NCBI RefSeq assembly: GCF_014203045.1
Contig: NZ_JACHIF010000001.1
Location: 1,178,001-1,242,000 of the forward strand
Length of the DNA stretch: 64,000 nt
Direction: 5' to 3'
Source of the DNA: Prosthecobacter dejongeii
Lineage (GTDB): Bacteria; Verrucomicrobiota; Verrucomicrobiia; Verrucomicrobiales; Verrucomicrobiaceae
Shown piece by piece: positions 46,606 to 53,835 of this stretch (positions are counted from its first letter, which is position 1; each line of letters begins with the position of its first letter). Both the position numbers and the translations under genes were made by a program. The notes beneath the pieces are model-generated. The model was not told where the DNA came from. It did no database searches and saw only the letters and a list, made by a program, of their open reading frames with translations.

Positions 46606-47319
46606 TGCCTTTCGATGTGCAGTAGTGAAGATTACCATCATAACGTCATCGGAAAGTCGCTGTAAACCTGATTCTGGCACTCTTGTAGCCTCCGCTGATA
46701 CCGTCTCGTTCACGCCGGCACAAATGACATTCTGAGAGGCGAGAAAGACACATCCACGACACCACTACCACTGCCGGGAGCAAGACGATCTTCAGAGACG
46801 CCTAAGGGAGAATGCGGTGAATCAAGTGCCTTCATTGCTGACCGCCGCATAACAACGCCAATCGTTGTGTATAGGCAGAGGCGTTTTCCAACCTTCTCGA
46901 TCCATCTGGCTTGCTCATGCTTTTAAACGTGGAGTATCCAAAACCAATATATAACGGCAAACTTTGGGTCACCGGATTGACCTCAAAGGCTTCTAAATCA
47001 ATAATTCGTGCTATGGCTCGTCGTGGCAGAGCGCTTCATTCCACACGAAGTGCTCCAACTTGCATCTGCTTCACCGCGCCCCAACATGACGCATCTTCCC
47101 CTGAAAGGGGGGAGTTCTCGGGGGGATGGGTGGGATTTGGATTCGTTTTACCAACGCTAACGCCTTTATTTTCAAGGCGTTAGAGGTATTATCTCAGCCC
47201 TTCAAGCCTTCCTGGCGGACGAAGTATTGAAGGGTTCTCTGACACTCATTGGAACCCCTTCTAAGGTATTTCAAATGAAATGATACTTTTGACGTCTATC
47301 AGGAGATTGAGCAAGATCA
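46606..47319. other. Non-coding stretch between convergent defence modules
   Basis: About 700 bp without a convincing gene between the Druantia operon (plus) and higA (minus). A 90-codon frame at 46911-47183 has no family look and runs through the hairpin at 47157. A GC-rich small inverted repeat (CCCCT-GAA-AGGGG) lies near 47098. This may be a leftover of island rearrangement. Confidence 0.45.
47157..47183. terminator. Perfect 10-bp stem hairpin, possible bidirectional terminator
   Basis: CTAACGCCTT, seven-base loop TATTTTC, AAGGCGTTAG. It lies between convergent transcription units, where a shared terminator is expected. No U-run of length follows on either side, so an attachment or protein-binding site is an alternative. 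Confidence 0.45.
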
Positions 47320-48429
47320 TCACTCGATCGTATTCAAAATTGGATTAACCGTGAATCGCTTCTTCAATTGATGTCCAACCATAGGCAACCAAATTTTTTC
47401 GTGGTGTAAGTGACCGGCAATAATACCCGGGGCAATTCGGAGTTCGGCAGCGAGTTTGATTACCGCTTCAACTGGCATTTTTCCGCCATTCTCTCGTCTC
47501 ACTTGCGTGACTCGACGTGTAGGAACTAAATGTTCGGCAGCGAATCCATCAGCATCTACTTCCAAAGGATCGGTACTTCGCTCCGAGTCTCCTGTGTCGA
47601 TAGTCCATATCTTCTTTTGACGTCCCTGGAGCACATGCCTTGCTTCATGAAAGAAAGTAAACCAGAAGTGACCATCATCTTTATGACGACCTGATTGGAG
47701 GATGAGTGCGCAATCGTCTCGAATCCAGCGTGTCGCACCGCTTACATGACATCCAGAAAGTTCGGCAATGAACACGTAAGCCACTCCGCATTCATTGCAT
47801 GCAGATTGAATTGCCGGAATCCATTCACTAGGTCGTTTCAGACTGACTAATCGTAGATCCTGAAGAGCCTGTTTCCACTTTGCTGCATCATATGGTGCGC
47901 AATCCTGCTTTCGCCCTTCGATCTCCCCTCTCCTAATCCATGTAGCCAATGCGGCCGAACTAGCAGTAAAGGCTGACGATTTGCGATAGGCCACCAAAGG
48001 TTCTTCCCAGATAGCTTTCCATTCGTCTTTCCCTGCTACACCGAAGAATCGAAGGAGAGCCTCCATTAAGGCTGGTTTCTCCTTCGTCCGCACAAGCCAG
48101 CCTCGCTCTTGCATTGCTTTGATAGGCAGTTCGCGCAACCATGCTTCATCCACTGCCAGCTTTTCAATCGAACGAGCTCGCGCCAATCTTTCTCGATAGT
48201 TTGCTTCTAGACTGCACCAAAACGATGCGGGTACTTCCAAAACTCGTTCGAGTTCGAGCGCCGTATCAGCAGTGATTGCTGCTTTACCCTGTATGATCTC
48301 GTTGATTGTCTTGATTGGACGGCCCATTCGGCGTGCCAAATCTGTCTGAGACATTCCAAGCCCTGCCAGCGTGTCGGCCAAGGTGTCACCAGGGGAGGTG
48401 GCGTAATCCGGTTGAAAAGAGAAGCTCAT
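47320..48429 (-). CDS. HigA-type antitoxin fused to ImmA/IrrE metallopeptidase
   Basis: A 369-residue protein. Residues about 15-70 are an XRE/HigA helix-turn-helix: LAGLGMSQTDLARRMGRPIK, then TINEIIQGKAAITADTALEL. The C-terminal half is an ImmA/IrrE-family peptidase with FHEARHVLQG (zinc ligands His261 and His265, Glu262) and a downstream EVDADGFAAEHLVP. In phages and ICEs ImmA cleaves a repressor; in CBASS regulation the related CapP cleaves the HTH repressor CapH. Here both functions sit in one chain. It overlaps higB by 4 nt (ATGA) and is transcribed away from the ubiquitin-like operon, so it could repress both promoters until proteolysis. Confidence 0.88.
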   Translation of the reverse strand: MSFSFQPDYATSPGDTLADTLAGLGMSQTDLARRMGRPIKTINEIIQGKAAITADTALELERVLEVPASFWCSLEANYRERLARARSIEKLAVDEAWLRELPIKAMQERGWLVRTKEKPALMEALLRFFGVAGKDEWKAIWEEPLVAYRKSSAFTASSAALATWIRRGEIEGRKQDCAPYDAAKWKQALQDLRLVSLKRPSEWIPAIQSACNECGVAYVFIAELSGCHVSGATRWIRDDCALILQSGRHKDDGHFWFTFFHEARHVLQGRQKKIWTIDTGDSERSTDPLEVDADGFAAEHLVPTRRVTQVRRENGGKMPVEAVIKLAAELRIAPGIIAGHLHHEKIWLPMVGHQLKKRFTVNPILNTIE

Positions 48430-48776
48430 GTTTTAGTGAGTCGTGGCGCGGACTTGCTTGAAGTTATCTTCAGAATTGTAATTTCGGTAACGGTAGCCCA
48501 GTCGGGCTTATTATTTTCAATCTCATCTTGGACTGTTTGAATCACCAAACTGAGTCCATCGTGAACGCTCACGGCAACCTGTTTTGCCCCCGCCTTACCA
48601 CTTTCGCGGGTTCGGACGTGAGATAGGAATCGAAGATCCCCAAGGCACTTAAGTGCGCGCAGCTCGGAAAGTCGTCGCATCAAGACCACCCCCTTCTCTG
48701 CCCCGTAGGCGTGGAGAAGGAGGTCTTTGGAAGCCAAGCAGCGGGCCAAGTCAGCGTCACCAACCTGAATTTGCAT
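48426..48776 (-). CDS. HigB-like (RelE/ParE superfamily) toxin
   Basis: A 116-residue basic protein placed directly before and overlapping the HigA-type gene, the canonical higBA order. Features of the HigB/killer family: a helical N-terminus (ADLARCLASKDLLLHAYG), then VVLMRRLSELRALKCLGDLR and a strand AVSVHDGLSLVIQT, ending VTEITILKI. Such toxins cleave mRNA on the ribosome. Its promoter faces the ubiquitin-like operon across the 25-bp palindrome. Confidence 0.75.
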   Translation of the reverse strand: MQIQVGDADLARCLASKDLLLHAYGAEKGVVLMRRLSELRALKCLGDLRFLSHVRTRESGKAGAKQVAVSVHDGLSLVIQTVQDEIENNKPDWATVTEITILKITSSKSAPRLTKT

Positions 48777-48849
48777 GACGCCTACTGAGAATACGTTTCA
48801 GATTCATAACCTGACAAGTAAAAAATAATGAGTCGTTCGCAACATCCAT

Positions 48850-48874
48850 AATTTTAACCCTAAGGGTTAAAATT
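48850..48874. promoter_or_regulatory. Perfect 25-bp palindrome between divergent higBA and ubiquitin-like operon
   Basis: Twelve-base arms AATTTTAACCCT and AGGGTTAAAATT around a single central A. It lies 73 bp from the higB start and 57 bp before the DUF2188 start. It is the strongest operator candidate in the window and could be bound by the HigA-type HTH, controlling both directions. Confidence 0.7.
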
Positions 48875-48931
48875 TTGTTGAATAAAATTCTCTGCTCCCC
48901 TACACTGGCCCTGACAGTAACCCAAAATCAT

Positions 48932-49153
48932 ATGCCAAAGAACCAACACGTAGTGCCATCAAAGGACGGCTGGGCGGTCAGGGGTGCCGGAAACGAGCGC
49001 CTCACTTCCCGCCACGAAACCCAGGCTCAAGCCATTCAGGCAGCTCGCCAAATCGCGATCAATCAAGGGAGCGAAATGCTGATCCATGGCCGGAATGGTC
49101 AGATCCGCGAACGGAACACTTACGGGCCAGATGAATGCCCTCCTCGCGGATAA
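48932..49153 (+). CDS. DUF2188 small protein
   Basis: A 73-residue protein (MPKNQHVVPSKDGWAVRGAG, then RHETQAQAIQAARQIAINQG and GRNGQIRERNTYG). The pattern HVVPxxxGWAVxxxGxxR...TQAxAI..AR..A...G.E...H...G.I..R is that of DUF2188. The ATG at 48932 gives exactly the domain; the upstream frame from 48875 is untranslated leader next to the palindrome. It is first in the ubiquitin-like operon, 34 bp before the next start. Its function is unknown; it recurs near defence genes. Confidence 0.8.
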   Translation: MPKNQHVVPSKDGWAVRGAGNERLTSRHETQAQAIQAARQIAINQGSEMLIHGRNGQIRERNTYGPDECPPRG

Positions 49154-49187
49154 ATACTCAAATCAAAACCCCACCCCATTCATACAT

Positions 49188-50336
49188 ATGACATCACCAC
49201 TCAAGAAACCATTGGCGCGTTGGAACGCGCTTGTTCAGGACCGGGTTGTTCCTTTGCCCCGTCGCATTGTGAGCGCACTCACCATTAAGGAGCAAGCAGG
49301 TGTCGCTTCAGACTTCCTCATTGTGCGGGATTATCAGTCTCCTTCTGATGTTGTCTTGGAGGACGGCGTCGAGGTCGACCTAGCTCAAGGCAACGTGTTT
49401 CGCATTGTGCCGCGTTGCGATGCGCCAGCTTGCACAGAAGCTCCGCAGGATCCGCCTAAACTGGCCTTTTTTATCGATGATGCTTTTGAGATCACCACCC
49501 AGGCAAAACAGACTGAGGATTCTCTCAGAAGGCTGTTTGCCCTGCTGCCAAAGGTCGAGCTTCTTCGTGATATGGAGTCCCCGACAGATATTGCCATTGG
49601 TTCAAATGAGACTGTACTGTTCACCGATGGCCCCGTCTTCGTGAGCTGCGTCGAAATCGAAAAACATTGCGGCCAGGAGTGCCCTCCTCCCGCGAGACGC
49701 TATATCATTCGCGTCGACGAAAAACGCATTGTTGTCGATGCTCCCAAAGTCACGGGCCGCGACATTCTCGTGCTCGCCGGTTTAAATCCAGATCTCACGA
49801 TGCTGAATCAAAAGATTGGAAAGCGGTTTGAGCCAGTCGGCTTGGAAAAGGTCGTGGATCTTACCGCATGTGGTGTCGAACGCTTCACCACATTGCCTAA
49901 CGAGCAGTCTGAAGGGCGGCCAAATTTCCGCCGTCAGTTCGCATTGCCGGAGGAGGATGTCGAGTTGTTGGAAGGATCAGAATTGGCTTGGGAAACCATC
50001 AATGACGCCAACGGGAAATGGGTCTTGATTCGCGACATTCCCCTTCCTGAGGGCTTACTGCAGGTGCCGACCTCAGTTGCGATCCAGGTTCCCTCCGGTT
50101 ACCCATCAGCAGCTTTGGACATGGCCTACTTTTCTCCAGCTGTTCGCAGGCTGGACGGCGGGGCGATCCCATGCACTGAAGCAAGCATGCAAATCGAAGG
50201 CATCGCGTGGCAACGTTGGTCCCGTCACTACACATCCGCCTATCCATGGAAGCTGGGAGTTTACAACGTTTTTACCCACTACCTGCTCAGCCTGTCCTGG
50301 CTGGATCGGGAAGCTAGAAAGGTGAAAATTGCGTGA
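49188..50336 (+). CDS. Tandem ubiquitin-like domains fused to an E2-like domain
   Basis: A 382-residue fusion. The N-terminal 245 residues hold three beta-grasp-like units; the third (IIRVDEKRIVVDAPKVTGRD, then ILVLAGLNPD, FEPVGLEKVVDLTACGVERF) matches the multi-ubiquitin domain, and two diverged copies precede it. The C-terminal 130 residues are the prokaryotic E2/UBC-like domain: VAIQVPSGYPSAALDMAYFS, then IPCTEAS and WQRWSRHYTSAYPWKLGVYN. Its only Cys in that domain, Cys329, is the candidate thioester residue. The Ub-like units end inside the chain, so there is no free C-terminal Gly-Gly. The start at ATG 49188 avoids overlap with DUF2188. The stop overlaps the next GTG by 4 nt. Confidence 0.85.
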   Translation: MTSPLKKPLARWNALVQDRVVPLPRRIVSALTIKEQAGVASDFLIVRDYQSPSDVVLEDGVEVDLAQGNVFRIVPRCDAPACTEAPQDPPKLAFFIDDAFEITTQAKQTEDSLRRLFALLPKVELLRDMESPTDIAIGSNETVLFTDGPVFVSCVEIEKHCGQECPPPARRYIIRVDEKRIVVDAPKVTGRDILVLAGLNPDLTMLNQKIGKRFEPVGLEKVVDLTACGVERFTTLPNEQSEGRPNFRRQFALPEEDVELLEGSELAWETINDANGKWVLIRDIPLPEGLLQVPTSVAIQVPSGYPSAALDMAYFSPAVRRLDGGAIPCTEASMQIEGIAWQRWSRHYTSAYPWKLGVYNVFTHYLLSLSWLDREARKVKIA

Positions 50337-51718
50337 TCCCTCGGAACACTCTCAGGCTCACAGGTGAACAGCACCAACAGTTAAAAAATCATCTGTTCCC
50401 TGGTGATGGCAAAGAAGCTGTGGCGCTGGTTCTTTGTGGACGCTTGCAAAACGCTGGAGGCCACACTCTTTGCGCCAACAAGATTCTTCTCGTCGCCCAT
50501 GACCTTTGCCGGGAACGAACGCCTGTAAGCGTGACATGGCCAACTGAAGTTGGGCGTGCGTTTTACCAGCGGGCTGCCGAAAAGAACATGGCGGTCCTGA
50601 AGGTTCATAGCCACCCCGAAGGATATGACGAGTTCTCCGCACAGGATGACAGATCAGACGCGGCGCTCTTCTCTTCGCTCCACAACTGGACAGAGGATGG
50701 CCTGCCACACGCCAGCGCTGTCATGCTGCCCGATGGAACCATGTTTGGCAGATTCGCGGAGCAGGATGGTAGCTTCGTGCCCATCACCAAAATTGCCGTC
50801 GCTGGAGATGACATCCGAATTTTCACGGTCGGCGAGGATCTTATGGTGGATGATGCTCAGCTGCGCACCCTTCAGACATTCGGTGAGGGAACAACCCAGC
50901 TTCTCAGGCGGCTTAAAATCGGCGTGGTGGGCTGTTCTGGCACGGGGAGTTGGGTCATCGAACAATTAGCACGTTTGGGGGTTGGCGAGCTTGTCCTCAT
51001 GGACCCGGACATCATCGAGCGAAAGAACCTCAACCGGATCATCAACAGCCGTGAGGCAGACGCCTTGGGGAAACGGTCCAAGGTCGATGCATTGACCGAT
51101 GTGATTAAGCTTCATGGCACGGGCACGATGGTCACTGCCCTGAATACGTCATCTTTCACTGAGGACGCAGCACGGCAGTTGGCGTACTGCGACATACTGT
51201 TTGGATGCATGGACCTGGTGGAAGGTCGGGACCGGCTCAATCGCATCGCCACCTTTTATTCGATCCCGTATTTCGATCTTGGCGTCAGACTGGACGCTGA
51301 TGGGAACGGCGGCATCTCGAATGTTTGCGGGGTCGTCAATTACCTCTTGCCCGGTGGTTCCAGCCTTTTATCGAGGGGCTGCTATTCGGCAGAGACGTTG
51401 AGAGTTCAATCTTTGCGCCGCACGAAGCCTGCACAGTATGAAAGCGAACTCAAGGAAGGCTACATCAAGGGTGCAAAGGTTGAGAGTCCAGCTGTGGTTT
51501 CGGTGAACGGCTTCTGCGCCACGATGGCGATCAACGAGCTCCTGGCCCGTCTTCATCCCTTTCGCAGCACGCCTAACGCTGAAGCTCGGCGACAGCAGTT
51601 TGATCTGAAGAATTCATTTTGGATCCAGCTGGATGACACTGGGCCGTGCCCGGCTTTAGCCAAGAATTGCGGTCGAGGGGATATGACCCCTTTTCTCAAC
51701 TCCGTAACCGAAGAATAA
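50333..51718 (+). CDS. JAB/JAMM isopeptidase fused to ThiF-type E1 activating enzyme
   Basis: A 461-residue protein with GTG start. The N-terminal JAB domain has the full JAMM motif: His92, His94, Ser102 and Asp105 in HSHPEGYDEFSAQDD, so it should hydrolyse Ub-like linkages. The E1 part starts near 195 with KIGVVGCSGTGSWVIEQLAR and LVLMDPDIIERKNLNRI, binding ATP and the Ub-like C-terminus; Cys350 in SRGCYSAETLR is a possible catalytic thiol. JAB-E1 fusions together with E2 and multi-ubiquitin proteins are known from comparative genomics of prokaryotic Ub-like systems. It overlaps both neighbours by 4 and 1 nt, so the operon is tightly coupled. Confidence 0.9.
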   Translation: MIPRNTLRLTGEQHQQLKNHLFPGDGKEAVALVLCGRLQNAGGHTLCANKILLVAHDLCRERTPVSVTWPTEVGRAFYQRAAEKNMAVLKVHSHPEGYDEFSAQDDRSDAALFSSLHNWTEDGLPHASAVMLPDGTMFGRFAEQDGSFVPITKIAVAGDDIRIFTVGEDLMVDDAQLRTLQTFGEGTTQLLRRLKIGVVGCSGTGSWVIEQLARLGVGELVLMDPDIIERKNLNRIINSREADALGKRSKVDALTDVIKLHGTGTMVTALNTSSFTEDAARQLAYCDILFGCMDLVEGRDRLNRIATFYSIPYFDLGVRLDADGNGGISNVCGVVNYLLPGGSSLLSRGCYSAETLRVQSLRRTKPAQYESELKEGYIKGAKVESPAVVSVNGFCATMAINELLARLHPFRSTPNAEARRQQFDLKNSFWIQLDDTGPCPALAKNCGRGDMTPFLNSVTEE

Positions 51719-52071
51719 TGATGAAATGTCTGCTCCAGCGACTCTTCAGATGGCTCTGGCCAGCGAAAGCCGAGCCAGAAAACTCAAACCTGTTTCGGGT
51801 CCGGCGTGTGGATGACGAACCGAAGACAATTGAAGACCGGCTCGTCTATGTGGTGGGAGAGCCAGGCCATGAGTGGGAAGCCGTTTTGCGATGCCCTTGT
51901 GGCTGCGGCGATGTCATCAAACTGAATTTGCTGCGATTTGAAAAGCGGCCGACTTGGCATGTGGTGGCCAATCCAGGAAACAAGGCCACATTGATTCCAT
52001 CAGTGTGGCGCAAAACTGGATGTCTTAGCCATTTCATCGTGAGTTGGGGCGAAATTCGGTGGTGTCCCTGA
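51718..52071 (+). CDS. DUF6527-type small zinc-binding protein
   Basis: A 117-residue protein starting at ATG 51718 overlapping the E1 stop (TAATG). A Cys cluster RCPCGCGDVIKL in the middle and SHFIVSWGEIRWC at the end fit the DUF6527 proteins that accompany prokaryotic Ub-like/E1 operons; metal binding is likely. The function is unknown, perhaps a target adaptor. An IS3 element begins 2-3 nt after its stop, so any downstream operon gene would have been separated. Confidence 0.72.
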   Translation: MMKCLLQRLFRWLWPAKAEPENSNLFRVRRVDDEPKTIEDRLVYVVGEPGHEWEAVLRCPCGCGDVIKLNLLRFEKRPTWHVVANPGNKATLIPSVWRKTGCLSHFIVSWGEIRWCP

Positions 52072-52073
52072 AA

Positions 52074-52100
52074 TGGCCTGCACCCCGAAAGTTGACCCAG
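52074..52100 (+). repeat. IS left terminal inverted repeat
   Basis: Begins TGGCCTGCACCCCGAA; about 80 percent match to the right end by eye, with one extra A. Confidence 0.8.
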
Positions 52101-52145
52101 GAGTTATGAGAGTCTGAAGTGTGCGTAAGCACACCCACAGACATC

Positions 52146-52424
52146 ATGAAACGCAAAAGACATACCTCGGAAGAAATCATCAAGAAGCTCCGTGAGGCCG
52201 CAGGCCTCATTGCCGGAGGCAAAACCGCAGAGGAAGCCGCCAGCCAGATCGGCGTCAGCGTGCCGACTTACCATCGCTGGAAAGAGCAGCATGGAGGGGC
52301 GGAGAAGAGCACGGTCAAGCGGCTCAAGGAGCTGGAAAAGGAAAATCTGAGGCTCAAAAAGCTGGTGACTGAACAAGCGCTTGATAACGCCATGCTCAAG
52401 GAGATCGCGGAGGGAAAATGGTAG
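52146..52424 (+). CDS. IS3-family transposase OrfA
   Basis: A 92-residue helix-turn-helix/leucine-zipper protein: KRKRHTSEEIIKKLREAAGL, then EEAASQIGVSVPTYHRWKEQ and KRLKELEKENLRLKKLVTEQ. The ATG at 52146 is preferred to 52119. It binds the IS ends and, in this family, is fused to OrfB by frameshifting to make the active transposase. It overlaps OrfB by 7 nt next to an A-run. Confidence 0.9.
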   Translation: MKRKRHTSEEIIKKLREAAGLIAGGKTAEEAASQIGVSVPTYHRWKEQHGGAEKSTVKRLKELEKENLRLKKLVTEQALDNAMLKEIAEGKW

Positions 52425-53380
52425 GTCCGGCGCGCAAACGAGAGGCCGTGGTGCATCTGGAAGACAAGTTCCAGGTGTCCCAGCGCCGGGCCTGCAAGAG
52501 CCTTGCGCAGCCGCGATCCACCCAGCGCTACGTCTGCCGCCAGAGCGGCAAAGACACAGTCCTGGCAGGAGAACTGCGTCGATTTTCCACGAAACATCCG
52601 CGAGCAGGCTACCGCATGGCGCACAAGCATTTGCGGAGAGAGGGCGGCAAGGCCAACCTCAAGCGCGTGCAGAGGCTGTGGAGGCAGGAAGGCCTGCGGG
52701 TGCCGCGCAAGCAGCATAAGAAGCGCCGCTTGGGCAGCACAGAGGCAGGCGGCCAGCGCCAGCGTGCCACGCGGATCAACGAGGTATGGTGCTATGACTT
52801 CGTCTTTGACCAGACCGAGGACGGACGTCGGCTCAAGTGGCTACCCATTTGCGATGAGTTTACGCGTGAAAACGTGGCCCTGGAGGTGGAGCGCCGAATG
52901 GAGGCCGCCGACGTGGTGCGAGTGCTGGAAGCTGCCGTCGCCGCAAGAGGTTGTGCGCCGAAATACATCCGCAGTGACAACGGCCCCGAGTTCGTGGCTA
53001 AGGCGGTGAGGGAGTGGATCGAAGCGAAAGGCTTTGAGACGCTCTACATCAAACCAGGAAGCCCGTGGCAGAACGCGTATAGCGAAAGCTTCAACAGCCG
53101 GATGAGAGATGAGCTGCTCAACGTGGAAAGCTTTGGCTCGTTGCTGGAAGCAAAAGTGCTGGGCAAAGCTTGGCGAGAGACATACAATCATCAGCGGTTG
53201 CACTCCTCGTTAGGCTACCAGACCCCGGCGGAGTTCGCGCAGCTATGCCGTCAGGCTTCCTGCGCTCCGCTCCGTCAGCCAGAAGGCATAGCTGAACCCC
53301 GAAACGAAGACAAGGCCAACACATCAAACAGAGAACCAAACCAAGAAACTAAACTGCCAGCGCACCTAGGATTCTCATAA
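52418..53380 (+). CDS. IS3-family transposase OrfB (DDE integrase)
   Basis: A 320-residue DDE-type transposase. Catalytic acids are in EVWCYDFVFDQTEDG (Asp), YIRSDNGPEFV (Asp) and NAYSESFNSRMRDELL (Glu). HTH_21 residues KHPRAGYRMAHKHLRREGG precede. The C-terminus ends RETYNHQRLHSSLGYQTPAE plus an extra tail of about 50 residues. Overlap with OrfA at ATGGTAG follows the usual IS3 programmed-frameshift layout. No stop or frameshift damage is visible, so the element may be active. Confidence 0.92.
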   Translation: MVGPARKREAVVHLEDKFQVSQRRACKSLAQPRSTQRYVCRQSGKDTVLAGELRRFSTKHPRAGYRMAHKHLRREGGKANLKRVQRLWRQEGLRVPRKQHKKRRLGSTEAGGQRQRATRINEVWCYDFVFDQTEDGRRLKWLPICDEFTRENVALEVERRMEAADVVRVLEAAVAARGCAPKYIRSDNGPEFVAKAVREWIEAKGFETLYIKPGSPWQNAYSESFNSRMRDELLNVESFGSLLEAKVLGKAWRETYNHQRLHSSLGYQTPAEFAQLCRQASCAPLRQPEGIAEPRNEDKANTSNREPNQETKLPAHLGFS

Positions 53381-53383
53381 AAA

Positions 53384-53409
53384 CTGGCTCAAACTTCGGG
53401 GGCAGGCCA
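53384..53409 (-). repeat. IS right terminal inverted repeat
   Basis: Reads TGGCCTGCCCCCGAAG on the minus strand, matching the left end. Confidence 0.8.
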
Positions 53410-53835
53410 GAAGCCCTTCGACAATCATTAGGACGACAGCTTGTCAGTGCTACGGATGTGTAAGCCCAGGGCACTGGTATTAAGTCTCCCGCTATAAACA
53501 TAACAACTCCGCAACTCAAACCGGCAAGGCTGTCGAGTGATCAAATTAGTATAGCGAACCACTGCTGAATAAAAGGCAGTTGCCTTTATCCCATTTGGTC
53601 ATTTCGTCATAGGTTAGAAATCCTGCAAAAAAAGAAGATTTTTCTTAAGGCATGCAAAAAAAGACCAGTGATATAATTCGTACTTGCCGTGTGAGATTAT
53701 TTTTGGCTTAGATCACGCCGAAATCAAAAAAAGGAAAATTTATGACTCGATACTCTTTTAGGCACCTAAATGGTTTTTTGCGTCTTTTCAGGCTTTTGGA
53801 ACAATGAGGCTGATAATTTTGAGACTTGAGTTTTT
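53410..53835. other. Leader region of the giant-protein operon
   Basis: No gene seen. The stretch is AT-rich and contains a direct repeat TGCAAAAAAAGA (near 53625 and 53653) and the TATAAT described separately. The first 150 bp may be old sequence that adjoined the ubiquitin-like operon before the IS arrived. Confidence 0.45.
53672..53677 (+). promoter_or_regulatory. Candidate -10 box for the giant-protein operon
   Basis: A consensus TATAAT, 158 bp before the ATG at 53836, just after the second copy of the A-rich direct repeat. The -35 region is not convincing. Confidence 0.35.

Larger units (their letters stand above)
52074..53409 (+). mobile_element. IS3-family insertion sequence, apparently intact
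   Basis: A 1336-bp element with two overlapping transposase frames and matched ends TGGCCTGCACCCCGAA (left) and TGGCCTGCCCCCGAAG (right end, reverse complement), in the style of IS3-family TG...CA termini. GAA lies on both sides if the left end is taken one base earlier, a possible 3-bp target duplication overlapping the DUF6527 stop region. Confidence 0.9.

Noticed and set aside
46911-47183. A 90-codon plus-strand frame in the 46.6-47.3 kb gap.
   Set aside because: No family character, runs through the perfect hairpin, and lacks a clear ribosome site.
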